A DNA stretch of 64,000 nt from Flavobacterium sp. GTDB lineage: Bacteria; Bacteroidota; Bacteroidia; Flavobacteriales; Flavobacteriaceae. A program made the position numbers and the translations under genes. The stretch spans positions 1,095,075-1,159,074 of the forward strand of contig CP051546.1 of assembly GCA_012837155.1 (NCBI GenBank), read 5' to 3'. The notes under the pieces were generated by a model. That model saw nothing but the letters and a program-made list of their open reading frames with translations, had not been told where the DNA came from and searched no databases. Shown piece after piece: positions 9,995-20,220 of the stretch; position 1 is the stretch's first letter, and every line of letters begins with the position of its first letter.

Positions 9995-10545
9995 TTATCG
10001 GTTATCCTGAATGATTTCGGCTAATAATTTCTTTGCGCGAAGCAGTTTAATTTTTACATTACTCAAAGGTTCGTCAATTTTGGTGGCGATTTCCTGGTAA
10101 CTCATTTCCTGAAAATAACGCAACTGAATTACTTCCTGATAATGTGGTTTGAGTTGTTTGATAAATTGTAGTAATTGGGAAAGATTTTGCTCCGTAATTA
10201 ATTCATCTTCTGCCGATGGAGCCGTGTCAGCAATATTATAGGCTTGATTGTTCTCGTCGTCGGAAATTTCAATAAAAAGAGATGTTTTTCTTTTTCGCAA
10301 TAAATCGACGTAGACATTTTTTGCAATGGCAATAAGCCAAGTATTGAATTGAAATTCTGGGTTATAACTGGCAATTTTATCAAAGGCTTTCGAAAAAGTT
10401 TCAATGGTAATATCTTCTGCATTGGTTTCATTTTCCGTACGTTTTAGGATGAAACCATAAACATCATTCCAATAAAATTTAATAGAAAGGTAAAGGCTGC
10501 TTGATTCCCTTTTTTAGCTTTTTCTATTTGAAGATTTATTTCCAA
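9995..10545 (-). CDS. RNA polymerase sigma factor, ECF type, one frame break
   Basis: This small sigma-70-family factor has region 2 (NQAAFTFLLNFYWNDVYGF, NAEDITIETFSKAFDKI, FNTWLIAIAKN) and region 4 (LKPHYQEVIQLRYFQEMSY, QEIATKI, VKIKLLRAKKLL). One base is missing in an A-run near 10477; repair fuses the two halves. The likely start is a TTG at 10545 that overlaps the stop of the upstream glycosyltransferase by ten bases. No anti-sigma gene is adjacent, so its signal is unknown. Confidence 0.83.
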
Positions 10546-11642
10546 TATACTGGTTTTGAAAAAATATTTGCGATAAAGACATTTAATTGCGTGAAGATAA
10601 GCACAATTTCAATAATTGGAAACCATAACATCACATCTTTTTCTTTTAATTTTCCCGCAGAAAAACCTAAAGTTATCCATGTGAATGCATACCGAAAGCC
10701 AACCAAACTAAGAATTATAATCCATTGGTACTGAAAAGCCAGTAAAATTATAGCTAAAATTATGAAAAATAATTGAGAAATATAGAAAAGTGCCAGTTGA
10801 ATTTTGTCGAATGATTTGTAAAAATTTGCAGTAGAAACGTGCCTGCGTTTTTGGGTAAACCAATCTTTAAAAGTTGTCTTTGGTTGCGAATAAGTAAAAC
10901 TTTCGGGTGCATAAGACAAGGTCGTGTTTTTGCTCGTCGCCACTTGGTTAATGAATAAATCATCGTCGCCAGAGCGAATTTTCATGTGGTTGATAAATCC
11001 TTTTACATTATAAAATTCTTCTTTTTTATAGGCTAAATTCCGGCCAATTCCCATATAGGGATGACCTGCTTTTGCCCAAGAAAAATACTGGATTGCAGTA
11101 AGCATCGTTTCAAATCGAATGATTTTATTCAGGAAGGAATGGGCTATTTTTTCATAAGCACCATAACCCAAAACTACTGTTTTATGCATTGTAAATTGTG
11201 CACTCATTGCGGTAATCCAATCTTTAGAAGCGGGATAGCAATCCGCGTCAGTAAACAATAAATAGTCTTTTTTCGCCGCTTTTATTCCAAGTGTTAGGGC
11301 GTATTTTTTGTTTCCCCAAAACGCTTCGTTGTTTGCTACTTTGACCAATCTGACAGTAGCATATTGTTTTTCGAATTCTTCAAAAATATCTAAGGTGTTG
11401 TCGCTTGAAGCGTCGTCAATTAAAATAATTTCGTAATCAGGATAATCTTGTTCTGCTAGTAAAGGAATAAATCGAGCTACATTTTCGCCCTCGTTTTTGG
11501 CACATACTATTACAGAAATTGGGATTCTTTTTGGGCTTATTTTTTGTGCCTTGGAAAAAGCAAATTTTCCAAAAACAAACAGATAATAAGCAAGCTGAAT
11601 TACAACTATAACAATAAACACGTAAAAAATAAAGGATAGCAT
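10536..11642 (-). CDS. Glycosyltransferase family 2, membrane-bound
   Basis: This inner-membrane protein has one N-terminal membrane segment, a GT-A catalytic domain and about three C-terminal membrane segments. Motifs are VIVCAKNEGENV, LIDDASSDNT, the DXD-type FTDADCYPAS, SGDDDLFINQV and QKRRH. It probably adds sugar to a surface polysaccharide or lipid; donor and acceptor are unknown. The start MLSFIFY at 11642 puts the membrane segment first; an upstream ATG at 11687 would add 15 residues. The stop overlaps the start of the sigma-factor gene. Confidence 0.87.
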   Translation of the reverse strand: MLSFIFYVFIVIVVIQLAYYLFVFGKFAFSKAQKISPKRIPISVIVCAKNEGENVARFIPLLAEQDYPDYEIILIDDASSDNTLDIFEEFEKQYATVRLVKVANNEAFWGNKKYALTLGIKAAKKDYLLFTDADCYPASKDWITAMSAQFTMHKTVVLGYGAYEKIAHSFLNKIIRFETMLTAIQYFSWAKAGHPYMGIGRNLAYKKEEFYNVKGFINHMKIRSGDDDLFINQVATSKNTTLSYAPESFTYSQPKTTFKDWFTQKRRHVSTANFYKSFDKIQLALFYISQLFFIILAIILLAFQYQWIIILSLVGFRYAFTWITLGFSAGKLKEKDVMLWFPIIEIVLIFTQLNVFIANIFSKPVYWK

Positions 11643-11715
11643 ATAGGGTTTTCGTCTTTTTAAAATCGGTGCAAAGGTAATTATCAATTCTTAATTATCC
11701 ATCTACAAACGGCAA

Positions 11716-12330
11716 TTACTTTCTACATTTTAGCATTTCATTTGCGACAGCAGTAGCTTGGGGATTTTTCGTCTTTTTTAATTCAGAAATGATGTTGTTA
11801 TAATTTTTTTCATCCCTGTTTTGAGATAATTTATGTTGGGCTTGAATTTCTTCGATTTCGATTTCAAAAGCAACAATTCCGCGTGTTTGCCTCATTGTTT
11901 TCTTAGAAAAATCTTCTACTCGAACTGGATTTTCAGCGTTTTGCTCGTATTTGTCGACTAGTTTTTTTAAACTTTCGATTACGGCTTTCCCTTCAATAAT
12001 TTTAATGGTTCCATATACGTGAACCGCAATATAATTCCAAGTTGGTACGTTTTCGTGATCGTACCAAGAGGAAGAAATGTAACTATGAGCTCCAGAAAAA
12101 ATAGCTAATATTTTATCATTATCAACAAAACTTTCCCATTGTGGATTTTCTTTCGAAATATGTCCGTACAAAACTTGTTTTCCAGTTGTATTGATGTCTA
12201 ATTCTAAGGGAATATGGGTTGCCCACAACTTTCCTTTGGTTTGATTTACTAAAATCCCGAAGCTATTCTTCTGAAGAAAATCTTTTATTTCTTCTTGGTT
12301 TTCGTTTTTATAAATATCTGGAATGAACAT
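11716..12330 (-). CDS. FMN-binding negative transcriptional regulator, PaiB family
   Basis: This 204-residue protein shows the PaiB-type flavin-binding split-barrel fold signature: MFIPDIYKNENQEEI at the start, KLWATHIPLEL, YGHISKENPQW and FSGAHSYISSSWYDHENVPT. PaiB in Bacillus represses sporulation and protease genes, but most homologues are only known as FMN-binding proteins, so a regulatory role here is not shown. Frame and length are intact. It sits between murB and glycosyltransferase 2 on the same strand. Confidence 0.88.
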   Translation of the reverse strand: MFIPDIYKNENQEEIKDFLQKNSFGILVNQTKGKLWATHIPLELDINTTGKQVLYGHISKENPQWESFVDNDKILAIFSGAHSYISSSWYDHENVPTWNYIAVHVYGTIKIIEGKAVIESLKKLVDKYEQNAENPVRVEDFSKKTMRQTRGIVAFEIEIEEIQAQHKLSQNRDEKNYNNIISELKKTKNPQATAVANEMLKCRK

Positions 12331-12380
12331 TTTAATTGGGTTTTAGGTCTTTAGTTCTAGGTTTTATCAAAATTCGTTAG

Positions 12381-13394
12381 CTAAATCACATTTACTTCGG
12401 CTTCAATGTGAATACCAAAGGTTTTGAAAATTGTTTCTTGAATTTCTTTCGAAACAGCTAAAATTTCCTTCCCGGTTGCATTGCCATAATTGACCAAGAC
12501 CAAAGCTTGATTTTTATGAATTCCTGCATCGCCAAAACGTTTTCCTTTAAATCCAGCTTGCTCTATGAGCCAGCCTGCCGGAACTTTGACTTCGGTTTGA
12601 GAAATTTCATAATATTTCATTTCTGGAAATTGCTGGTGTATTTTTTCGAAATCCGTTTTCAAAAGGATTGGATTTTTAAAGAAACTACCACTATTTCCCA
12701 ATTCTTTTGGGTCGGGTAATTTGCTTTTTCGAATGGCAATTACTGCATGACTCACGTCTTTTAAAGTAGGATTTGTGATGTTATTTTTTGCTAATTCTCC
12801 AGTAATATCGCCATAAGAAGTATCGATTTTATGATTGCGTTTGGTCAATTTAAAAACGACCGATGTGATGATATAACAATCTTTTGCCTCGTTTTTGAAA
12901 ATACTTTCTCGGTATCCAAAATGGCATTCGGCTTTGGTAAAAGTTTTCATTTCTTGGTTTTCCATTGACATGGCTTCGCAGGAATCGAAAGTATCCTTGA
13001 TTTCGGTTCCATAAGCTCCAATATTTTGTACTGGAGTTGTGCCCACATTGCCTGGAATGAGTGACATGTTTTCTAATCCGCCAAAGTTTTGGTCAATAGT
13101 CCAAAGTACAAATTCGTGCCAGTTTTCGCCAGCTTGACTTTCGACCCAAACAAAATCATCGGTTTCTTTGATGATTTTTTTGCCTTTCAAATCGATGTGA
13201 ATGACTAGGGCTTCGATGTCTTTGGTCAAAAGCATGTTGCTTCCGCCGCCAAGAATAAACTTTCGTTGTGATTTATTTTCTTCTAAAATGGTTTTTAGTT
13301 CAGCCACATTGTGAGCGGCAACGAATTGTGTTGCCTTGGCTTCAATGCCAAAAGTATTGTAGTTTTTTAGAGAAAAATTAGTTTGTATTTCCAT
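12381..13394 (-). CDS. murB: UDP-N-acetylmuramate dehydrogenase MurB
   Basis: This FAD enzyme reduces UDP-GlcNAc enolpyruvate to UDP-MurNAc in peptidoglycan synthesis. The 337-residue frame is intact. Visible motifs are NYNTFGIEAKA, FILGGGSNMLL (FAD binding), LSLIPGNVGTTPVQNIGAYG, CHFGYRESIFK, the catalytic-serine region LGNSGSFFKNP and AGWLIEQAGFKGKR. This is the longer type I form. Its neighbours are not peptidoglycan genes. Confidence 0.95.
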   Translation of the reverse strand: MEIQTNFSLKNYNTFGIEAKATQFVAAHNVAELKTILEENKSQRKFILGGGSNMLLTKDIEALVIHIDLKGKKIIKETDDFVWVESQAGENWHEFVLWTIDQNFGGLENMSLIPGNVGTTPVQNIGAYGTEIKDTFDSCEAMSMENQEMKTFTKAECHFGYRESIFKNEAKDCYIITSVVFKLTKRNHKIDTSYGDITGELAKNNITNPTLKDVSHAVIAIRKSKLPDPKELGNSGSFFKNPILLKTDFEKIHQQFPEMKYYEISQTEVKVPAGWLIEQAGFKGKRFGDAGIHKNQALVLVNYGNATGKEILAVSKEIQETIFKTFGIHIEAEVNVI

Positions 13395-13434
13395 AAAGAG
13401 GATTGCGTTTTGAATCTAAGACCAAAAGTAAGTA

Positions 13435-15282
13435 TTAAAATTTATTTGTATAGGTTTTTAGCCAAATGTGCATCATAAATAAAGGCATAATATAAGGAAT
13501 TACTTTGATGTCGCCTTTTTTTAAATTTTCGACTAATTTGAGGGCATTGATGTGCTCGAAATAACTCATTTTGAATAATTCACTTTTCGAAAATGATTCT
13601 AATTCATCAATAAATTCGGGGCTTTTTATTAAGTAATCGCCCCAAGGAACGCTCAATCCTACTTTTTTAAATTTTAAAATTTCTTTGGGGTAAACGGGTT
13701 GCCATTGCTGATTTTAGGATGAATTTCCATTTTTTTCCTGAAAACAACCATTTGTCTTCTAAGGAACCCAATCCTGTGATGAGTCTTTGGTCTAAAAAAG
13801 GTTCTCTACATTCTATAGAAGCACCCATAGTGCAACGGTCGTTTCTGTCGAGTAGCGAGCATAAATAGGTGTGTTGATCAAAATAGAGTGCTTGTCTCCT
13901 CAAATTATTTGGATACAAAGATTTTGCGTCTTCCAAAATTTGATTTCTGTATTCGTTTTTTGGAGGAGTGTTTATTCCAAAAACCTTTGCAATGTCATTC
14001 GGATAAATATTAGAACCGTTATAAATGACTAAATCATCGGGGTCTTTTATTTGCGAATAACGGGCTAATTTTTCATATCGTGGTTTTGTTGTAAAATAGT
14101 CCATGTGACCAATTGTTGCAATCGAGGTCAATAAACTGGGATATTTTAGGGCTTTGTATCTTACATAACCACCCATTAATTCATCGGCACCTTCGCCAGA
14201 AAGTAGGGCTTTTACGGATGGTTTTGCTAGTTGTGAAAGAGCCAAAATATGAGGTTCGCTCAAATGCATAATGGGTTCATCTTGAAAATAAGTAGCACTT
14301 ATCAACTTGTCAAAAAGGGTGTTGTCTTCGAGTTGCATGGTGTGAAAACCATAATGAAATTTCTCTGCCATCATTTTGGCTAGATTGGATTCGTTGTGTT
14401 CTTTTTCCTTGAAACCAATATTAAAAGTTTGGATGTTTTTGTAATTCTGTTGGTTTAACGAAGCTAAAATCGAGGAAGAATCGAGTCCGCCACTTAGCAA
14501 AACGCCAACTGGAACATCGCTAACCATTCTTAATTTTACGGAATCATCAAAAGTTTCTCGAAACCATTCGACAGGATTTTGAATTGTTGCTTGATTTTGA
14601 ATTTCTGCTTTTAAGTCCCACCACTTTTCAGTTGTTGTTTTTCCACTTTCGTGGAGGATTAAAAGGTGTCCGGGTAAAACTTTTTTATATTTTCGTATAA
14701 GGTGTTTTCGCCTGCAACAAAACGGTTAAAAACATATTCTTCCATTCCGTCCTTGGCTATTTTTAGTGGAACTCCAGCCGTGAAAAGTGCTTTTTGTTCA
14801 GAAGCAAAATAGAATGTTTCGTTGTAAAACGAATAATATAAAGGTTTAACGCCCATTCTGTCACGAACGACTGTTAGTTTTTTTTCTTTTTTATCCCAAA
14901 TAGCGAAAGCAAACATTCCGTTGAGGCGGTGGAGCATTTTTGTGCCATAAAGTTGAAACAACTTCAACAAAACTTCTGTGTCAGAACTTGTTTTTATGTC
15001 GAATCCATTGTTGCGTAATTCAGTATAAAAAGCTTTAAAATTGTATATTTCGCCATTATAAACCATCACATAGCGACCATCATCTGATAGAAATGGTTGA
15101 TGACCAGCCAAGGAAACATCAATCACAGAAAGCCTTCGATGTCCTAAGCCAAGGTTGTTTTCGATAAATAAACCTTTGTCGTCAGGGCCACGATGTTCGA
15201 GCGAATCGCGCATTTTTGTTAGGATGCGCTCGTCTACCTTTTTTTGTGATTGTAAATGTAAAACGCCATTAATTCCACACAT
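13435..15282 (-). CDS. asnB: Asparagine synthase (glutamine-hydrolysing), two frame breaks
   Basis: It makes asparagine from aspartate, ATP and glutamine. The N-terminal glutaminase domain starts MCGINGV with the nucleophile Cys2 and has EHRGPDD and YNGEIYNF. The synthetase domain has the PP-loop LLSGGLDSSSI and SGEGADELMGGY. One base in a T-run near 14674 and one extra G in the GGGG at 13687-13690 break the frame; repair gives about 615 residues. It overlaps nothing and is followed upstream by a glycosyltransferase gene 2 bases away, so the two are likely co-transcribed. Related enzymes in glycosyltransferase clusters sometimes amidate polysaccharide sugars; that is possible here. Confidence 0.9.
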
Positions 15283-15284
15283 AA

Positions 15285-16352
15285 TTAGTTGGTTTTATAG
15301 GTGTTAATTAATTCGTGGTACTTGTTGGCAATCATTTTCATATTGATAGTGTAATTTGCATATTCTTCCACAAACTTTCTATTTTTTAAAACAGCTGCAT
15401 TTCGATATTCCTTATTTTCGAATGCCCAAATCAGTTCTTCGGCTAGCATTCTGAAATTGTCAATGGCGACTAATTGTCCGTTTTCGCGATGGTTTATCCA
15501 GCTTTGATTTCCAGGAATATCGGTTACAATTGGGTAGCAATTAGAAGCCATTGCTTCAAATAGCGAGGATGAAACCCCTTCGGTTATGGGCATACTGATG
15601 TAGAGATTAGATTTTTGTAATAACTCAGGTAATTTTGTATTCGGAATTCGACCTGTAAAATGAACTTTTTTTTCGATTTTCATTTGTATCGCCAATTCTT
15701 TTAATTTAGACAATAGTTTTCCATCTCCCACAATGGTAAGTTCAAAGTCTATTCCCTCTTGGTTTATAATCGAAAAGGCTTTAAGAATAATGTCGTGTCG
15801 GTATTCGGGCATTAGCGAACGGGTAACAATAGCGTGAATTTTTGTAGGATTTGCCGTATTCTTGTTTGTGTATTTTTCTAGGTTAATTCCCTTTGGCATA
15901 ACCATAACTTTGGTCATATCGACAGTAGTGGCTTTCATAGAAATGGTCATCACAGGGCCCCAAGCGTGAATTAAGTCGGCTTTTTCAAAAGCATACTGTT
16001 GCATCCTCTTTTTAAGTGGGAATAGGATGGATTTTTTTGGCCATAAATCGGTTAGACCTTGTTGTGCGATTGCGATAGGTTTTACATTGAGTAATGCGGC
16101 AAGAAAACCATAACTTGTAGTTCTTTCGGCAATGACCATATCTGGGCGATGCAATTGTATGAGGTTTCTAATTTTGAAAAGGCTTAAACTAAATTCGAAA
16201 ATTCGTAAAAAACGGTTAAAAAACGTGGTGTTGTTTGTTTTTAATTCCCAAGGAATAATTTCAAAATCGCCAAATTCTTTCAGCCCATTCATCCAAGTAA
16301 TGGCGTCGGCTCGATAGGTTTCTCCTAGAAAAAGAATCTTTCTTTTCGCCAT
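15285..16352 (-). CDS. Glycosyltransferase family 4 (GT-B fold)
   Basis: This 355-residue cytoplasmic or membrane-associated transferase has an N-terminal acceptor domain and a C-terminal donor-binding domain with FELTIVGDGKLLSKL, VHFTGRIPNTKLPELLQ, MPITEGVSSSLFEAMA and YPIVTDIPGNQSWI. The EGVSSSLFEAMA segment is the EX7E-type nucleotide-sugar site. Donor and acceptor are unknown. It precedes asnB by two bases in the direction of transcription, suggesting a small surface-polysaccharide operon. Confidence 0.88.
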   Translation of the reverse strand: MAKRKILFLGETYRADAITWMNGLKEFGDFEIIPWELKTNNTTFFNRFLRIFEFSLSLFKIRNLIQLHRPDMVIAERTTSYGFLAALLNVKPIAIAQQGLTDLWPKKSILFPLKKRMQQYAFEKADLIHAWGPVMTISMKATTVDMTKVMVMPKGINLEKYTNKNTANPTKIHAIVTRSLMPEYRHDIILKAFSIINQEGIDFELTIVGDGKLLSKLKELAIQMKIEKKVHFTGRIPNTKLPELLQKSNLYISMPITEGVSSSLFEAMASNCYPIVTDIPGNQSWINHRENGQLVAIDNFRMLAEELIWAFENKEYRNAAVLKNRKFVEEYANYTINMKMIANKYHELINTYKTN

Positions 16353-16363
16353 TTTTTTTTAAA

Positions 16364-17037
16364 TTAGTCTGCTGAGGTTAATGCTCGATTAATAAAATCG
16401 TTTAATGGTTTTAAAACGATTAACTTCTTACTCATTTTGACAACAAAATCGTCTTTTGTCACTTCGCTTATATCGAATTTATGCGAAGTTTCGAAACTTT
16501 TTAATTTCAAAAATTCAATGGCAGGATGGTCTTTCTCATAACCTCGTGGTGGGTTTTTGAGTAGGTTGTTTTCATTTCGGTCAAAATCTCCAAATGCTGC
16601 CTTGAAGTTTTTATTGTTGATGATTTCTTCTAAATCCTCGTAAAAATAGGCGATTTCCTTCCGTACTTTTTTTAAATCTTCGGCTTCTGGACAATAAAGT
16701 CCTCCGGCTATAAAACTGGCTCCTTTTTCGATGTGAACGTAATAACCAGAACGGTTCCAGCCTTTTACTCCGCTTGATAACCAAACGCCCAAATGGGTTT
16801 TGTAAGGCGATTTATCTTTTGAAAACCGAATGTCACGATTGATTCTAAAAGTGCACTGTTTTACTTCGAGCATTTCTAAAGAGGAATCGAGTGGTTTCAT
16901 CACATCTAGAAAATTACTCACTAATTGATGGTAGTCTTTTTGAGAACTTCATAGCGCTTTTTATGCTCTAAAAACCAATCCCGATTGTTATTGGCTTTTA
17001 AATCTTCTAGAAATTGTAAACTGTCTTTTGAAAGCAT
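16364..17037 (-). CDS. DUF2461 domain protein, one frame break
   Basis: This is a protein of unknown function of the DUF2461 (TIGR02453) family. Family marks are FLEDLKANNNRDWFLEHKKR at the N-terminus, RINRDIRFSKDKSPYKTH and YYVHIEKGASFIAGGLY. The open frame starts only at 16921, but adding one A to the run near 16940 extends it to the ATG at 17037, giving about 225 residues, the usual length. It lies between the rhodanese-thioredoxin gene and glycosyltransferase 4. Confidence 0.86.
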
Positions 17038-17050
17038 ATTTTAGGGATTA

Positions 17051-17746
17051 TTACAGTTGTTTTTTTAAATCTTCTTCGCTGATATAATCGGAATGTTTCC
17101 AAATGATTTCTTTATTTTGGTACAAAATAAGAGTAGGAAGTTCGTTAATCCTCATTTCGTTGATCAAGGTTTTGTTTTCATCGGCATTCAATCGAATGAC
17201 AACCACTTTATCAGCTAAATCTTTTTGTATTTGCAAAATATAAGGAGCCATTTTTTTGCAAGGAGCACACCATTCTGCATAAAAATTGACTAACACTTTT
17301 TTGTCCGTATTTAATAACTCGGCATATTCCTGAGAGCACATCCCAATGATTTTGTCACTTGGTTTAGACAAACCTGCGGCATCCCACTTTAAGAGACCTC
17401 CTTCTAGTTGATAAATGGTTTTGAAACCCAATTCCTGTAATTTTTCGGCCGCTTTTGCGCTTCTTACTCCGCTTTTGCAGTAGACGAATACAGGGGTCGA
17501 TTTATCATATTTTGTAGCATCTGCTGTAAAATTATCTCCAAGCCAATTGATGTTTTTGGCATTATCAATATGCTCTGATACGTATTCTTCGGGGGTTCTT
17601 ACATCGAGAATTTGGGCGTTTGGAGTTTCGTTAATTTTTTTGGCGAAAGCCTCGGGAGTAATGCTTTTACTATTTTTTGATGGTTGCCCGTTGCATGATG
17701 TAATCGCAAAGAATATGAAAAAGAAAAATAAATGCCTGAATTTCAT
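17051..17746 (-). CDS. Rhodanese-thioredoxin fusion lipoprotein
   Basis: The 231-residue protein starts with a lipoprotein signal peptide ending in the lipobox ITSC (Cys18), so it is membrane-anchored outside the cytoplasm. Residues about 30-130 form a rhodanese domain with active-site loop CKSGVRS. Residues about 135-231 form a thioredoxin domain with WCAPC. It could act in thiol or sulfur relay or in periplasmic redox repair; the substrate is unknown. The frame is intact, and the gene is 13 bases upstream of DUF2461. Confidence 0.9.
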   Translation of the reverse strand: MKFRHLFFFFIFFAITSCNGQPSKNSKSITPEAFAKKINETPNAQILDVRTPEEYVSEHIDNAKNINWLGDNFTADATKYDKSTPVFVYCKSGVRSAKAAEKLQELGFKTIYQLEGGLLKWDAAGLSKPSDKIIGMCSQEYAELLNTDKKVLVNFYAEWCAPCKKMAPYILQIQKDLADKVVVIRLNADENKTLINEMRINELPTLILYQNKEIIWKHSDYISEEDLKKQL

Positions 17747-17836
17747 AACGATTGGGATTTGAATTTGAAGAGGCTAAATTAAGTAATTTCCATTGGTAAT
17801 TTTAGAAAGTATACGTTAAAGAAATTTTAAAATCGG

Positions 17837-18875
17837 CTAGTTGGTGTTTTTCGTTTTTGCTTTATAGGCTTTAACCCGTTGAAGTGCATTTTCTTTGATG
17901 TCTTCCCAAAATAAATTCACGTCTCCTGTATGGTAATTCTGCATCAAAAAAGTTAAATACCGATAAGGAAAATGAGGGGTCGAAATCCAAATAACACCAT
18001 TGCTACGATGGGTTACAAAACTATTTTTATACATTTTTCCATTAGAATATAAAAATCCTTTGTGCAATTCTCTTTGGGCTGTTGCCGTGGTGTCCCAAGT
18101 CACGGGATTAATTACGCTTTTTCCTTTGTGCCATTTGTATTTTTTTTGTCGAACCTTTTTTTAAAAGTGTTCCAAGTCACAAATCCTCCTGTTTGATTGG
18201 GTTGATTCATAAACGAAACGGTTCCAAACTGGTTTTTATCGAAACCAATTCCAGGAATATAAGCCGCTACGAGTTGATTTTGCAAAGATTTTCCATCAAA
18301 AAAATCGTGTAATAGCGATGCAATATGTGTGCTTCCTTGGCTGTGTCCCGCCAAAATGATTCCTCGACCGTGATTGTAATGTTTTAAATAATAGTCGAAG
18401 GCTGCTTTAACATCAGAATAAGCCAGCAACAATGCCGTTTTTCCTCCATTTTCTAGATTAGAATAGGAGCGAAGGTGTGCTTGTCGATAATAGGGAACGT
18501 ACAAATTTCCAGCGCTCGCCCAAGCCGAGGCTTGAAAAAAAACGGCAGTATTGAGAACTTTATTTCTTTGAATGCTGTCGTCTATGGTAACATTCCATCG
18601 TTCGTCTTTTTTTGAGACAATTAAAGTTGGATAAACATAAAACACATCAATCGAATCTTGTGGATTTTGCACAAGATAATTTTTTAAATTATCAGGATAT
18701 TTTTCGGGTAAAACCGCCCAGTTTTTAGCAGAGGAATAATCTATGGAATCCAAAAGAGTATTTGGACTTAAAGTGCTGTTATTTATGGAGGTTGTTGGGT
18801 ATTTTTTAGTGTTTTGTATGCTACAACCAAAAAAAGAAAACCTACAAAAAACAGTAACAAGATTGTCCGTTTCAT
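17837..18875 (-). CDS. DUF3089 alpha/beta-hydrolase-like protein, two frame breaks
   Basis: This matches the DUF3089 family of alpha/beta-hydrolase-fold proteins. It has an N-terminal membrane anchor (MKRTILLLFFVGFLFLVVAY), VFYVYPT, a nucleophile elbow GHSQGST and ending FPYRYLTFLMQNYHTGDVN. Two single-base length changes interrupt the frame: one near 18768 just after the anchor, and one in the T-run near 18134. Repair gives about 345 residues. Substrate unknown; probably periplasmic. Confidence 0.8.
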
Positions 18876-18929
18876 TTTAATGAATTTAAATCAGGTAAAT
18901 ATACGAATTAAGTAAGTCGAAAGTTTTAG

Positions 18930-18961
18930 TGTCATAAAGTCAAGCGAATGAATAGTGATAT
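18930..18961. repeat. Dispersed 31-base repeat, copy 1
   Basis: TGTCATAAAGTCAAGCGAAT and the bases after it match, inverted, the sequence at 43174-43204 at about 27 of 31 positions. Both copies lie in intergenic gaps. Flanking AGTGTCA and TGACACT bases also form a short inverted pair here. Confidence 0.5.
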
Positions 18962-18996
18962 AGTTTTTGACACTAATTTTTCGTCAGTTATAAAAG

Positions 18997-20075
18997 CTAT
19001 AGATTGAAAATTTTATACGTTTGATGCGTCGATTTTACAATTTTTTCGGTGCGTTCTGGATGCGTGTCCGAAATAAATAACTGTCCAAAAGTGTCGCTGT
19101 TGACCATTTCGACTATTTTGGCTACACGACTTTCGTCTAATTTGTCAAAAATATCATCGAAAAGCAAAATGGGTTTAAAGCCGCTTTGGGTTTTTAAAAA
19201 ATCAAATTGTGCTAGTTTTAAGGCAATTAAAAACGATTTTTGTTGGCCTTGAGAGCCAAATTTTTTTATAGGATGATGGTCAATTTCAAAGGATAAATCA
19301 TCTTTGTGAATCCCAACACTTGTATGATGTAAAGCCTTGTCTTTATTGATGTTTTCTTGTAAAAGTTGGAGTAAATTATTTTCGAATAGATGACTTTCGT
19401 AAACCAACTGAACCTCTTCTTGCGAACTGGTTATGGCTTGGTGGTGTGCATTGAAAATGGGAATAAATTGCTCGATAAACTCTTTTCTTTTTTCGAAGAT
19501 GTATTTCCCAAAACTGTCGAGTTGTTCGTTGTAAATAGAAAGGGTATCGTTTTCGAAAACATGATTCAGCGCAAAATATTTTAACAACGCATTGCGTTGG
19601 CTTATCACTTTTTGGTATTGAATAAGTTGTTTTAAGTATTGGGAATCCAATTGCGAAATGACACTATCCATAAATTTTCTGCGGGTTTCGCTGCCTTCTA
19701 TAATCAAATCCCTATCGGCGGGCGAGATAATGACTAAGGGAATAAATCCAAGGTGTTCTGAAAATTTGTCATAGATTTTTCCGTTGCGTTTCAATATTTT
19801 TTTTTGTCCTTTTTTGAGGCTACAAATGATTTGTTCGTTTCTTTCGTTGATTTCGAATTCGCCATCAATCACAAAAAAATCTTCCCCGTGTTTGATGTTT
19901 TGTACCGCCATAGGATTGAAATAGCTTTTCCGTAAGATAAATGGTAGATTGCGTCAAGGACATTGGTTTTTCCAATTCCGTTTTTTCCAACGAAACAATT
20001 TATTTTGCCTACAAATTCGAAATTTGCCTCAGAAAAGTTCTTGTAATTGAATAGCGAAATGTTTTTTAAATACAT
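18997..20075 (-). CDS. recF: DNA replication and repair protein RecF, one frame break
   Basis: RecF is an SMC-like ATPase that loads RecA at gaps. The Walker A motif is [20 protein letters not shown]. Walker B and the D-loop are in [16 protein letters not shown], and the signature region is [17 protein letters not shown]. The two open frames (19869-20075 and 18997-19911) join after a one-base fix near 19925, giving YGKSYFNP and about 359 residues. It is transcribed divergently from the TPR protein at 20221. Confidence 0.93.
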
Positions 20076-20188
20076 TGGTAAAGCTTACGGATATTGGGAA
20101 TGCTGCTTTTTAAGGGCATTTATTTTTTGGTGGGTGCAAATTATTGAAAAATATCGATAAAAGAGGTTTTAGATTTGAATAAATATTA

Positions 20189-20196
20189 TATTTTTG
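20189..20196 (+). promoter_or_regulatory. -7 promoter element of TPR gene
   Basis: TATTTTTG fits the Bacteroidetes -7 consensus TAnnTTTG and lies 24 bases before the ATG at 20221. No clear -33 TTTG element is seen at the usual distance. Confidence 0.5.
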
Positions 20197-20220
20197 CCAC
20201 TCACTAAATTAAATATTTAA

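Noticed and set aside
10198-10431. A 77-residue minus-strand frame overlapping the sigma-factor gene.
   Set aside because: It is the shifted shadow of region 2 of the sigma factor; the other frame carries the conserved residues.
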